Shown here: in pieces, positions 45,959-55,278 of the stretch
Numbering within the stretch: the first letter of the stretch is position 1
Layout: every line of letters begins with the position of its first letter
From: Pseudomonas sp. R4-35-07
GTDB taxonomy: Bacteria > Pseudomonadota > Gammaproteobacteria > Pseudomonadales > Pseudomonadaceae
DNA length: 64,000 nt
Reading direction: 5' to 3'
Assembly (NCBI RefSeq): GCF_003852235.1
Contig: NZ_CP027732.1
Location: 2,666,001 to 2,730,000, forward strand
Translations under genes and position numbers: made by a program
The notes under the pieces: model-generated
The model's input: the letters and a program-made list of their open reading frames with translations, nothing else
Databases searched by the model: none
What the model was told of the DNA's origin: nothing

Positions 45959-47481
45959 CCGACCTTGATCAATTGCCTGACCCGCTTGCCCACGCCAACG
46001 CCTTGATCGGCTGCTTCACACGTATAGGCCTGGACAGTGACGGCGCTTCATTGCCCGGCGCGTGCGTTTCAGCGGTGGCGCAACTGAGTCACTGTGAGCT
46101 CACCCAGTTGTACCGGCTTGACGAAGCGACCGGCCGGCTTGAGCTGGCCGCCCAACATCTGAGCGCGACGCCCTCGGTGGCGGTGGCGACTTCAAGTATC
46201 GATCCGCGACAGGTGCCTTTACTGCGCGACACACTGGATCAAGGCGCCGCGGTCAGTGTGGATGATGTGCAAAACAGCCCTTACGACCTGGGTTTCTTGC
46301 CGGTGCTCGCATCACCTTGGCGCGCCTTGTTGAGTGTGCCGCTGTTCAACCGCCTCAATACGCTCACAGGCGTGCTGCTGTGCGTGACCCAACGCCCGGC
46401 AGCGTTGCAAGGCTACGCGTCCTCGCTGGGCCAGTTCGCCAGCTTCGCCTTGCACCAACTGGCCCTGCTGCGCAGCCTGCGGTGGGTGCCGGCTGTTGCG
46501 CCGCAAGGGCGCCCAGTGTCGCTGACAGGCACGTATGGCCTGATTGGCCATAGCACAGCGATGGCGCAAACCTGCCAATTGATCAGCAAGGTGCTGCATA
46601 CCCCTTATACCGTCCTGCTACGGGGAGAAACCGGCACCGGCAAAGAGGTGGTGGCTCGGGCCATCCACTTGGCAGGGCCGCGTGCAGCCAAGGCTTTCGT
46701 GGTGCAGAACTGCGCTGCGTTCCCGGAAGGCTTGTTGGAGAGCGAGCTGTTCGGCTACCGCAAAGGCGCATTTACCGGTGCCGAGCGCAACTATGCAGGG
46801 CTGTTCGACGCCGCCCATGGCGGCACGTTGCTGCTGGATGAAATCGGCGATATGCCACTGACCCTGCAAGCCAAGTTGTTGCGGGTATTGCAGGAAGGTG
46901 AGGTTCGCCCATTGGGCGCCAGTGCTGCGCACAAGGTTGATGTGCGCATCATCGCGGCGACCCACCGTGACCTCGCAGCCATGGTCGCCGAAGGCAGTTT
47001 TCGCGAGGATCTTTATTACCGGCTTGCCCAGTTCCCCATCCAGTTACCGGCCTTGCGTGAGCGAGACGGGGATGTGCTGCAGCTGGCACGGCATTTCGCC
47101 GACAAGGCGTGCGCAAGCCTGGGAAGGACACCTGTGGAATGGTCGAATATCGCCCTTGATCAACTGTCGAGTCATGCCTTTCCTGGCAACGTGCGTGAAC
47201 TCAAGTGCCTGGTGGAGCGAGCCGTTCTGCTGTGTGACGACAACGTGATCCTGCCGGCGCACCTGTCGCTTCCCCAGGCGTCGGCCGCGACCGCCGTTGA
47301 TGATGTCACGCTGCGCCAGCGTCTGGAGCGGGTAGAGCGCGTGTTCCTGCTCGATTGCCTGCACAAGAATCGTGGCAACCGGACCCGTACGGCGCGTGAG
47401 CTCGGCGTCGCACGGCGCACGCTGCTTTACCGGCTTGCACGCTTGAACATTCCTTGCGGCGAAGCCAGCGGGGAGCGTTGA
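45955..47481 (+). CDS. sfa: Sigma54-dependent T6SS activator (Sfa/VasH-type)
   Basis: This 508-aa enhancer-binding protein has an N-terminal GAF-like domain (about residues 20-170) and an AAA+ domain with GETGTGKE, the sigma54 loop GAFTGAE and LLLDEIGD. It ends in a Fis-type HTH (GNRTRTARELGVARRTLLYRL). Its ATG overlaps the clpV stop. In P. aeruginosa the equivalent gene in HSI-II is sfa2. It likely activates hcp and/or the operon with RpoN. Confidence 0.9.
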   Translation: MTDLDQLPDPLAHANALIGCFTRIGLDSDGASLPGACVSAVAQLSHCELTQLYRLDEATGRLELAAQHLSATPSVAVATSSIDPRQVPLLRDTLDQGAAVSVDDVQNSPYDLGFLPVLASPWRALLSVPLFNRLNTLTGVLLCVTQRPAALQGYASSLGQFASFALHQLALLRSLRWVPAVAPQGRPVSLTGTYGLIGHSTAMAQTCQLISKVLHTPYTVLLRGETGTGKEVVARAIHLAGPRAAKAFVVQNCAAFPEGLLESELFGYRKGAFTGAERNYAGLFDAAHGGTLLLDEIGDMPLTLQAKLLRVLQEGEVRPLGASAAHKVDVRIIAATHRDLAAMVAEGSFREDLYYRLAQFPIQLPALRERDGDVLQLARHFADKACASLGRTPVEWSNIALDQLSSHAFPGNVRELKCLVERAVLLCDDNVILPAHLSLPQASAATAVDDVTLRQRLERVERVFLLDCLHKNRGNRTRTARELGVARRTLLYRLARLNIPCGEASGER

Positions 47482-47563
47482 ACGGTGCATCCGAGGATTG
47501 CCGAGATCATTGCCGCCGTCATCGATATGAAGTCGGCGGGCCTTTTCACCGAGGAGAAACCTG

Positions 47564-47695
47564 ATGCCTGATCGTCCGTGGCACGTCGTCGTGCTTGTGT
47601 TGTGTCTGCTTGGCGGTTGTAACGCCAATTACGTATTCGATGATGCCCAATACCGTCCTTTGGGTGAGCCCCAGGCGGTGACCCGTGGCCGATAA
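47564..47695 (+). CDS. Small T6SS-linked lipoprotein (OrfX position)
   Basis: This 43-aa protein begins MPDRPWHVVVLVLCLLGGCN, a short lipoprotein signal with lipobox LGGC, leaving a mature peptide of about 24 residues. GAGGAGAAA lies upstream as ribosome-binding site. It occupies the same slot as orfX (PA1664) between sfa2 and fha2 in P. aeruginosa HSI-II. Its function is unknown; it could sit beside the TssJ-L-M membrane complex. Confidence 0.65.
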   Translation: MPDRPWHVVVLVLCLLGGCNANYVFDDAQYRPLGEPQAVTRGR

Positions 47696-47713
47696 GAAAG
47701 AGGGAGCTTGACC

Positions 47714-48502
47714 ATGCGGCTTGTGTTTGAGGTAAGTGAGGCCGCAGGCGCAGACCCTGTGTCCACGGTGCGCAAAGTGTTTGACGGCGTGGGCGGTGTG
47801 ATTGGGCGTGGCTCTGGCTGTGACTGGGTCATCCATGATCCCAGCCGGCTGCTCTCCAGTCACCACGGTTTGGTGGGTTACCGCGAAGGTCGTTACTTTC
47901 TGACGGATATCAGCAGCAACGGTATCGGCATGGCAGGCAGTTGCGAACGGTTGCACAAAGGGCAGGCGCGATTGATCGAAGATGGCGACGTGTTCGAACT
48001 GGGTGCGCTGTCGATACGTGCGCGGTTGATGGAGCCGACTCCACTTTTGCGTGAGCAGCCCATCACCACGGGAGTGCCGATTCCCGACGATGCTTTCCTG
48101 GCCCTGGACCCGTTGCGGGCACTGGACCTTGAGCATCAGCGACATAGCACCTCGGATGAACTGGCAGCTTTGAATGCGGGCGTTGGCGAGCCCGGAGAGT
48201 GGGCGGACCGGCACGCCGCCGACCGTGAGCATGTGGCAATGCCGTGCCGGGTGGAGCCCGTCAAGCAGCTTCCCGTAGCGGACTCTGTCGCGACGGCACC
48301 GCCGCCGGATGACGTCTTCTGGACGGAGTTTGCTGCGGCGCTGGGGCTTGACCTGGGCCGCCTTGACCACGTTGCCCGAAAGGCGCTGGCGATCAAGGTG
48401 GCGCGCCTTTGTCGGCTGGAGGTTGAACGGCTGCAACACAGCCGGGCCTTTGAAGAACAGGTTCGCCTGATCTCAACCCTGCACAGCGATTATCCAGGAT
48501 GA
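47714..48502 (+). CDS. fha: T6SS FHA-domain protein (Fha/TagH)
   Basis: This 262-aa protein has an N-terminal FHA domain (GRGSGCDWVIHDPSR, then SSHHGLV and ISSNGIGM; residues about 30-90) that binds phosphothreonine. It also has a C-terminal T6SS-specific helical region (FWTEFAAALGLDLGRL). It is the likely target of the Stk-type kinase and PppA phosphatase at the end of the operon. AGGGAG precedes the ATG. Confidence 0.9.
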   Translation: MRLVFEVSEAAGADPVSTVRKVFDGVGGVIGRGSGCDWVIHDPSRLLSSHHGLVGYREGRYFLTDISSNGIGMAGSCERLHKGQARLIEDGDVFELGALSIRARLMEPTPLLREQPITTGVPIPDDAFLALDPLRALDLEHQRHSTSDELAALNAGVGEPGEWADRHAADREHVAMPCRVEPVKQLPVADSVATAPPPDDVFWTEFAAALGLDLGRLDHVARKALAIKVARLCRLEVERLQHSRAFEEQVRLISTLHSDYPG

Positions 48503-48993
48503 TGTCCATGTATCGAGTCACCCTCACGCCCCTGTTGCTCACGCTCGGCCTGTTGGCTGGCTGCAGCGCCGTATCGCCTTTTTCGACATTGACCAAACTG
48601 GACCTGGTACTGACCGCCAGTGAGCAGGTCAACCCGGACCTTCATGGCCGACCCTCGCCGGTCGTGCTGCAACTGATTGAACTGCGCCATGGCGTAGCTT
48701 TCGAGAATGCCGATTTCTTCAGCCTGTATGACCACGCCGAGCAGGTATTGCCAAAGGACTGGGTGAGCAGCGAGGAAATAGAGCTGCGCCCAGGGGACCG
48801 ACTGGCGCTCAAGCTGAGTGTCGGGCCAAAAAGTCATTTTGTGGGCGTGCTGGCGGCGTACCGAGACTTGCCGCACGTTCAATGGCGGCTGCTCGTTCCG
48901 CTCACCGCGCAGCAATTGAACCGTGCCGAGCTGGTACTGGACCACGACGGAATCCGGCTTGCCGACCCGCGCTCCGGCAAGGAGGTGCAGTGA
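48499..48993 (+). CDS. tssJ: T6SS outer-membrane lipoprotein TssJ
   Basis: This 164-aa lipoprotein has lipobox LLAGC near residue 22 and a transthyretin-like TssJ core (LDLVLTASEQVNPDLHGRPSPVVLQLIELR). It anchors the TssLM complex at the outer membrane. Its start overlaps the fha stop. An aspartate is not at +2 (Ser follows Cys), consistent with outer-membrane sorting. Confidence 0.92.
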   Translation: MMSMYRVTLTPLLLTLGLLAGCSAVSPFSTLTKLDLVLTASEQVNPDLHGRPSPVVLQLIELRHGVAFENADFFSLYDHAEQVLPKDWVSSEEIELRPGDRLALKLSVGPKSHFVGVLAAYRDLPHVQWRLLVPLTAQQLNRAELVLDHDGIRLADPRSGKEVQ

Positions 48994-48994
48994 T

Positions 48995-50323
48995 ATGCAC
49001 GCGCATAAAGTCATTTGGCAGGAAGGCATGCTGTTGCGGCCGCAGCACTTGCAGCACAACGACCGCCATTACCAGCAACAGCTCAACCAGACGCGTTTGC
49101 TGGGTCCTGACGCCTGGGGCTTCCTCACGCTGGAACTCGATGTGCAGTACCTCAACCTGGGCAAACTGGTGGTCACTCAAGCCAGCGGTGTATTGCCGGA
49201 CGGTAGCCTGTTCGACCACGGCACCGCGATGGAGCCTCTGGTATTACAGGTACCCGCCAACCCAGGGGAACAGGCTGTTTACCTGGCGCTGCTGCTGGCA
49301 ACCGGCAATCAGATTGAAGCCCGCCAACCGGAGCAGGGCGATGTCCTGGCGCGCTACCTCGCTTGTGAGGTGGAGGTAGGTGATTCGAACGCCGGTGCCG
49401 ACGCTCGCTGTCGGATTCACTGCGCGCGACCTGATTTGCGTCTCCTGCTGGGTGAGCAGCACAGGGAACAGGGCTTCGTCAGACTCAAGGTCGCCCAGGT
49501 GCTGGAGTCTACCGATGCGGGGGGCGTGCGCCTGGATGCGGAGTTCGTCCCGACGTTCATTTTTATGCAGGATCGCGGGTATGTATCGTCTTGTCTCAAG
49601 GAGGTGATCGGCCTGCTGGCGTCGCGGGGGGATGCCATCGCGGCGCGGATCCGGGGCGAGAGCAGCGCCGCCGGCACGCAGGTGGGCGATTTCCTCATGC
49701 TGCAAGTGATCAATCGTACCGAGTTGGAGCTGCGCCACTGCTTGAGCCAGGCCCAGGTTCGCCCTGAAGCGGTGTTCCGCGCACTGGTGGCGCTGCTCGG
49801 TGAGTTGTCGACGTTCGCCAGCGATAGCAGGCGCCCGGCGCTGGATGTGCATTACCGGCACGCTGACCAGGGGGCAAGTTTCCGGGGGCTGATGGAGGCT
49901 GTGCGTACGGTGCTGTCGGTCGTGCTGGAACAGCACTCCATCGAGTTGCCATTGCAACAACGTCAGTACGGCGTATTGGTTTGCCCGGTCAGCGACCTGA
50001 AATTGCTGGGTACGGCGACGTTCATCCTGGCGGCTACGGCGCAGTGTGATTCGGAGGCCTTGCGCCAACGCCTGCCGGCGCATTTGAAAGTCGGCGCGGT
50101 TGAGCGCATACGCGAATTGGTCAATCTGCACCTGGCGGGTATCAAGGTCAAACCACTGCCCGTGGCGCCGCGCCAGATCCCGTTCCACGCCGCCAAGACC
50201 TATTTCATGCTGGACATGAATGCCCGCGATATCGCGCAGCTGGAGCAGTCGGGTGGCTTCGCGTTCCATGTCGGGGGCGAGTTCGCCGGGCTTGAGCTGA
50301 CCTTCTGGGCCATCAGGAATTGA
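48995..50323 (+). CDS. tssK: T6SS baseplate-membrane connector TssK
   Basis: This 442-aa TssK/VasE protein starts HAHKVIWQEGMLLRPQHLQ, the diagnostic family start, and ends with the FAGLELTFWAIRN C-terminus. It links the TssEFG wedge to the TssLM membrane complex. ATG 48995 is preceded by AAGGAGG. It lies 1 nt after tssJ. Confidence 0.95.
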   Translation: MHAHKVIWQEGMLLRPQHLQHNDRHYQQQLNQTRLLGPDAWGFLTLELDVQYLNLGKLVVTQASGVLPDGSLFDHGTAMEPLVLQVPANPGEQAVYLALLLATGNQIEARQPEQGDVLARYLACEVEVGDSNAGADARCRIHCARPDLRLLLGEQHREQGFVRLKVAQVLESTDAGGVRLDAEFVPTFIFMQDRGYVSSCLKEVIGLLASRGDAIAARIRGESSAAGTQVGDFLMLQVINRTELELRHCLSQAQVRPEAVFRALVALLGELSTFASDSRRPALDVHYRHADQGASFRGLMEAVRTVLSVVLEQHSIELPLQQRQYGVLVCPVSDLKLLGTATFILAATAQCDSEALRQRLPAHLKVGAVERIRELVNLHLAGIKVKPLPVAPRQIPFHAAKTYFMLDMNARDIAQLEQSGGFAFHVGGEFAGLELTFWAIRN

Positions 50324-50328
50324 ATGCT

Positions 50329-51186
50329 ATGGACAGTGAATACTCGCAGGACGAAAAAACCGTCCTGCTCGATCGCGACGGCCACGGGCCCGCGCAAGGG
50401 CCGCTCACGGAGTTCCCGGCGCCGCCGCGCTATGAACAATTGCAGGACCGGATGATCTACGCGAGCCAAGCACTGGGTGCGCACAGCTTCACCACAGCGC
50501 TCAATCCCCTCGTGGTCGCCGCCTGGGAGCTATTGTCGCAAGTGGTCCAGCTCAAGGGCTGCTCCGGTCGGGAAAACCTCATCACGATCAACGACCGATT
50601 GTCATCCGCGGTGACTCAATTCGAAACCCGTGCCTTGCAGGGGGGCGTTGAAAACACCCAAGTCATGTCTGCGCGCTACGTGTTGTGCAGCGTGATCGAC
50701 GAAGCAGTCGTCACCACGTCGTGGGGCGCTCGAAGTGACTGGTCGAAGGTGAGCCTGTTGAGTCGCTTTCATCACGAGACGTTTGGCGGCGAGAAAGTAT
50801 TCCAGTTGCTGGAACGCCTGGCGCGCGACCCGGTAAAACACTTGGCGATGCTGGAGCTGGTGTACCTGTGCCTGTCCCTGGGGTTCGAAGGTAAATACCG
50901 GGTGATGGAGCGGGGGGTAGTGCAACTCGAAGCCGTTCGCGATGGCCTGTATCGACAGATCAGGCAGGTGCGAGGCAATCCACCGTCGGCGTCGGTGTTG
51001 CCGGAAGGGCAGGGGCGCACGCGACGCAGGCACGTACGCGTCATTCCGGTTGGCGGGTGTGTGGCCTTCACGCTGTGCGGTTTGCTCGCGATGTACACGG
51101 GATTCGCCTGGGTGTTGGAGCGAGAAAGGGCAAGTGCGCTGCAAAGCCTTCAATTGTCGGCGTCGGATCTTACCCGCACGCCCTAG
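50329..51186 (+). CDS. tssL: T6SS inner-membrane protein TssL (DotU-type)
   Basis: This 285-aa protein has the DotU cytoplasmic domain (ALNPLVVAAWELLS, then YVLCSVIDEAVVTTSWG and FHHETFGGEKVFQLLERL) and one C-terminal membrane helix (GGCVAFTLCGLLAMYTGFAW). It has no peptidoglycan-binding OmpA extension. ATG 50329 lies 5 nt past the tssK stop. It recruits the baseplate together with TssM. Confidence 0.93.
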   Translation: MDSEYSQDEKTVLLDRDGHGPAQGPLTEFPAPPRYEQLQDRMIYASQALGAHSFTTALNPLVVAAWELLSQVVQLKGCSGRENLITINDRLSSAVTQFETRALQGGVENTQVMSARYVLCSVIDEAVVTTSWGARSDWSKVSLLSRFHHETFGGEKVFQLLERLARDPVKHLAMLELVYLCLSLGFEGKYRVMERGVVQLEAVRDGLYRQIRQVRGNPPSASVLPEGQGRTRRRHVRVIPVGGCVAFTLCGLLAMYTGFAWVLERERASALQSLQLSASDLTRTP

Positions 51187-51205
51187 TAAACGCAGGGAGC
51201 AACGA

Positions 51206-54200
51206 ATGAACGCATTCTTCAAGGGCGTGGGCGCCGTGCTGGCCAAGGTTTGGGTGTGGAGCCTGATGCTGGTGCTTTGCTGCGCTGCATTTGTGTGGTA
51301 CGCCGGACCGCTGTTGGCCGTGGACGACCACCGGTTCTGGCAAAGCGCCACTGCCCGCCTGTTGACCCTCAGCGTATTGTTTCTACTGTGGGGATTGGCG
51401 ATGGTCCTGGCTGGCGGGCGCCGTGCTGCAGGACTCGAAAGGCCGGCTCCGCCAACCGCTCATCCGCCATTGAGAGCGGTGGAGGACGAGCAGAAGCACG
51501 TCCGTGGACGTTTCAAGGAAGCCCTTCATCGGTTGAAAACGTCTGCGCGCTATGGCGAGCGCAACGCACGTTGGCGCCATGATTTGCCCTGGTACCTGGT
51601 GATCGGTGAGCCGCGCAGTGGCCAGACCCAACTGTTGGCGGCAGCGGGTTTGCAGTCACCGTTCGATCAGGTTGACACGCGGCCGACGGGCGGCAGCGGG
51701 CAGTGTGACTGGTACTTCGCCGATGAAGGGGTGCTTATCGACACGCCAGGGCGCTATCTGATTCAACCAGACCGTTCGGTGGATGCCGCCGGCTGGACCA
51801 CGCTGTTGGCCAGCCTGAGGTGGCGGCATCGAGTGCGCCCGCTCAACGGCGTGGTGGTGACGCTGTCGGTAGACAGGCTCCTGAGCGGTAATGAGCATGA
51901 CCTGGAGCAACTGGCGCGCCATGTCCATTCGCGCGTGCAGGAAATTCAGCAGGTGCTGCAGGTGGACGTACCCCTCTATCTGGTGGTGACCCAGGCCGAT
52001 CGACTGGCGGGGTTCATCGAGTACTTCGACTCATCGTCAGGGGACGATGTCGGAGCGGTGCTGGGCCAACCTCTGGAGGCTGACAAGGCGGGCAATGACA
52101 TCACCCAGGTTCGCCGAGCGTTCGAGCAATTACTGCAACGTTTGCACGGCGAACTGATTGAGCGATTGCATCAGGAGCGCGATGTCGAGCGCCGCGGGCG
52201 AATGCTTGATTTTCCCCAGCAGACCGCGCAAATAGGCGAGCGTTTGTGCCTGTTTATCGAGTGGGCGTTTTGCGCCCATCGCTACCAGCGCATCAGCGGC
52301 TTGCGCGGGTTCTACCTGACCTGTGCCAGCGACAGCCGCAGCCATTTCGTGCAGGGCCTGTTCAGTCGGGTGATCTTTGCCGGAGCGGACCTGGCCGCCT
52401 TGCAGACCCGGGAGCGCCAGCGCATCTGGCGGCGCAATGGGTTGCTGGGGATGGCGGCTGCGCTGGTCCTGGCGGGTGCCGGGGGGCTGTGGATGCACAG
52501 TTACGCGGCCAACCAACAACGTTTGGCTCATATCGCTGCACTTAGCGCCCCCGTCGTGCAGGGTAGCGATGAAACCTTGACACTCCTGGCGCTGCTGGAC
52601 GCTCGCTGGGCGGCGACCCAGGTGTTTCCCACACCAGGCGACACTCCGCTGATCGAGCGAGCCGGCCTGTATCAGGGCGAGGTCAGCCGACCGTGGGTGG
52701 CGCGCGCCTATGAGCAGGCGTTGCAGCAGCGACTGCTGGGCCGCACCGTTGCCCTGCTCGAAGAGCAGGTACGCGCCAGCCTCGGCGATCGCGAGCGCCT
52801 GCTCGACAACTTGCGTGCGTACCTGATGCTCAATCTGCGCGAACGCCGGGATACCGCGTGGTTGGCGCAGCATATGGCCAGCCATTGGTCGCTGCGGTTT
52901 CCCGGTGATATGCCGGTACAGAAGCGCCTGAATGAACATTGGGCGCGACTGCTTGAGCAGCCATTTTCCGCCCGCCTCAACGACGAGTTGGTGGCTCAGG
53001 CGCGGGCCGCGCTGCGGGGCGAGTCATTGGCCGACGTGGTGTACCGGGTGCTGCGCGAACAATCGCGCGACCTGGAGCCGTTGCGTCTGGCCGAGGGCAA
53101 GGTCTTTGCCGCCATCGATCCACCGGTTCCTGGCTTCTACACCAAAAGGTATGTGCAGTACTTCGAAGCGCAAGGCCCCAGGCTGGTAAACGCCATCGCC
53201 CAGGATAACTGGGTACTGGGCGAAGGCACTGACTTGAGCAACCAGGATCTGCAGCGCTTGATGATCGAACTGCAACAGCGCTACTTCAGTGAGTATGCCC
53301 AGGCCTGGAGCGACGCCCTCGGTCGCGTCAGGCTGCTGCACACCGACGGCCTGCGCGAGGATGCCGAACGGCTCGCGGGGCTGACGTCGGCCCAATCGCC
53401 AGTCCTTCTGCTATTGCAGCAGCTTCGTGAAAATACCCGTTTACTGCCGGGCCTGGAGCTGCCAGCAACGATGGCCCAGCCGTCAGGCGCGTTGGGCGTG
53501 ATCGCCAAGGCTGCGGTGGCGCAGGGGCAGGCTGCCTTGGGCGACTCGGCACGCCGGGCTTTGCAGCGGCGTTTTGAACCCTTGCATCAGTTGCTGGATG
53601 AGCAGCAGAACCCCAGCGCGGAGCTGGCCCAGGGGTTGCGCCTGCTGGACCAATTGCACCTGCAATTAGCGACGCTGAGCCGTGAGGGTTCGCCGGAGCA
53701 GGCGGCCTTTTTGCGGGCAAAGCGGCGGATGGACGGCCAGCAGGACGTGCTGGGCGACCTGCGTGCAGCGTCCAGCCGTTTGCCGCTTCCGCTTGCCGGT
53801 TGGTTTGAAGGGATTGGCGATCAGACGTGGCGCCATTTATTGGACCAGGCCTATGCCCATGTCAATCAGCGCTACCAGAGCGAGGTGCAGGGGCTTTACG
53901 CCAGGGCGATTCGCCAACGGTACCCGTTCAATGCCCACGCGACGAGTGATGTGGCCCTTGACGATTTTCGTGAGTTCTTTAAACCCCAAGGCGTGTGGGC
54001 GCGTTTTTACGAGGGGTACCTGCGCTCGTTTGTCACTGCGGATGGCACGCGCTACCGGTTGCGTGGGCTGGACGGACAGGGTTTGCCGATCTCGCGTTCG
54101 CTGCTGGATCAACTGACGAAAGCCCAGGTTATCCGACGCAGCTTTTTCACCGAAGATCAGGGAGAGTTGGCGGTGGGCTTTACCTTGGCGCCCTACAGCC

Positions 54201-54562
54201 TGGATCAGTCGGTCAACCGAGCGATCCTGCGATTGGGTGAAAAGCAGTTGGAATACCGGCACGGCCCGATCATACCCATGACGTTCCGGTGGCCCATCGA
54301 AGCAGATAACGGACGCGCCAGCCTCGTACTGGAGAGGGGGGGCGAATTGCGCCCCCTGGGTATCGAGAAGAGCGCCGGCGCCTGGTCGTTGTTCCGGTTT
54401 TTCGACTTGCTGCAACGCGAGCCTGCGAGTGACCGCAACGCGCAGATCGTCAAGGCTGACCTGGCCGGATTGCGCGCCAACTACCTGCTGACCAGCCAAC
54501 GGACACCCAGCCCATTTGAGATGGACACGTGGCGCACCTTCCGTCTGCCGGAGCAACTGTGA
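51206..54562 (+). CDS. tssM: T6SS membrane-complex protein TssM (IcmF)
   Basis: This 1118-aa IcmF protein has two N-terminal membrane helices (residues about 15-35 and 52-70), a cytoplasmic NTPase-like domain, a third helix (about residues 415-433) and a long periplasmic region with the IcmF C-terminal domain. The usual Walker A position reads GEPRSGQT (residues 134-141), so the nucleotide-binding Lys is replaced by Gln; the Walker B-like IDTPGRY is kept. It spans the envelope with TssJ and TssL. GTGA overlaps the next start. Confidence 0.94.
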   Translation: MNAFFKGVGAVLAKVWVWSLMLVLCCAAFVWYAGPLLAVDDHRFWQSATARLLTLSVLFLLWGLAMVLAGGRRAAGLERPAPPTAHPPLRAVEDEQKHVRGRFKEALHRLKTSARYGERNARWRHDLPWYLVIGEPRSGQTQLLAAAGLQSPFDQVDTRPTGGSGQCDWYFADEGVLIDTPGRYLIQPDRSVDAAGWTTLLASLRWRHRVRPLNGVVVTLSVDRLLSGNEHDLEQLARHVHSRVQEIQQVLQVDVPLYLVVTQADRLAGFIEYFDSSSGDDVGAVLGQPLEADKAGNDITQVRRAFEQLLQRLHGELIERLHQERDVERRGRMLDFPQQTAQIGERLCLFIEWAFCAHRYQRISGLRGFYLTCASDSRSHFVQGLFSRVIFAGADLAALQTRERQRIWRRNGLLGMAAALVLAGAGGLWMHSYAANQQRLAHIAALSAPVVQGSDETLTLLALLDARWAATQVFPTPGDTPLIERAGLYQGEVSRPWVARAYEQALQQRLLGRTVALLEEQVRASLGDRERLLDNLRAYLMLNLRERRDTAWLAQHMASHWSLRFPGDMPVQKRLNEHWARLLEQPFSARLNDELVAQARAALRGESLADVVYRVLREQSRDLEPLRLAEGKVFAAIDPPVPGFYTKRYVQYFEAQGPRLVNAIAQDNWVLGEGTDLSNQDLQRLMIELQQRYFSEYAQAWSDALGRVRLLHTDGLREDAERLAGLTSAQSPVLLLLQQLRENTRLLPGLELPATMAQPSGALGVIAKAAVAQGQAALGDSARRALQRRFEPLHQLLDEQQNPSAELAQGLRLLDQLHLQLATLSREGSPEQAAFLRAKRRMDGQQDVLGDLRAASSRLPLPLAGWFEGIGDQTWRHLLDQAYAHVNQRYQSEVQGLYARAIRQRYPFNAHATSDVALDDFREFFKPQGVWARFYEGYLRSFVTADGTRYRLRGLDGQGLPISRSLLDQLTKAQVIRRSFFTEDQGELAVGFTLAPYSLDQSVNRAILRLGEKQLEYRHGPIIPMTFRWPIEADNGRASLVLERGGELRPLGIEKSAGAWSLFRFFDLLQREPASDRNAQIVKADLAGLRANYLLTSQRTPSPFEMDTWRTFRLPEQL

Positions 54563-55278
54563 ACCAGATGCGGCCCACATGGCGCAGCGCCGGGCGTACA
54601 CAGCGCGGGCAGTCACGGCCGCGCAATGAGGATGCCCTGCTCGATTGCGCGCAAGGAGGCTGTTGGGCGGTGGCGGACGGCATGGGCGGGCACCGGCAGG
54701 GCGATCTCGCGAGCGAGTGGGTGATCAGCAGCCTGGCTTCGTTGTCGGCGCAGGGCAGCCTTGACCAGCGGGTCGATGCGGTTCGACAACGGCTGCAAGG
54801 TGTCAACCGGCGGCTGGCGGATGCGCGGCGCACCGGCAGTGCGACGATGGGGAGTACGGTGGTCACACTGTTGCTGGATAACGGGCGTGCGGCCTGTGTG
54901 TGGGCGGGGGACAGCCGCTGTTATTTGTGGCGTGAACAACGCCTGTACCAGCTGTCGAAAGATCATTCGCTGTTGCAGCGCCTCATGGACGAGGGGCAGT
55001 TGAGTGCGACGCAAGCTCGGGCCCACCCTGACGCCAGAGCCTTGACCCGGGCCATTGGCGCGCACGCGTCATTGCGGCTTGCGGTGCTGGAGCTCAGGAC
55101 CCGCCCTGGCGATGTGTTTTTATTGTGCAGCGATGGTCTCTACCAGGCACTCAGCCATGTCCAGCTGGGCCTGGCGTTGAGTGCAGGCGGGCCGCAGCAG
55201 GTCGTGGAAAGATTGTTCGCCAGCGCGTTGCGCGCCCCGGCACGCGATGATTTGACCGCCGTCGTGGTGCACTCATGA
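54559..55278 (+). CDS. pppA: PP2C-family Ser/Thr phosphatase (PppA/Stp1-type)
   Basis: This 239-aa PP2C phosphatase has RGQSRPRNEDALL, the metal motif VADGMGGHRQGDLAS near residue 40, GSTVVTLLL, WAGDSRCYL and the C-terminal ARDDLTAVVV. It should reverse phosphorylation by the adjacent kinase, tuning T6SS assembly. The GTG overlapping the tssM stop sits 5-6 nt after GGAG and is chosen; ATG 54568 is the alternative. Its stop overlaps the kinase start. Confidence 0.9.
   Translation: MNQMRPTWRSAGRTQRGQSRPRNEDALLDCAQGGCWAVADGMGGHRQGDLASEWVISSLASLSAQGSLDQRVDAVRQRLQGVNRRLADARRTGSATMGSTVVTLLLDNGRAACVWAGDSRCYLWREQRLYQLSKDHSLLQRLMDEGQLSATQARAHPDARALTRAIGAHASLRLAVLELRTRPGDVFLLCSDGLYQALSHVQLGLALSAGGPQQVVERLFASALRAPARDDLTAVVVHS

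Noticed and set aside
47485..47571. 28-codon GTG frame between sfa and the small lipoprotein gene
   Set aside because: It overlaps the lipoprotein start and has a GTG start without a clear ribosome-binding site. It is too short to support without conservation data, though its amphipathic sequence keeps it worth a look.
51623..51625. Frameshift or error in tssM causing the Walker A change
   Set aside because: The reading frame is intact for 1118 codons and neighbouring motifs are preserved, so a simple substitution (CAG) is the better explanation.
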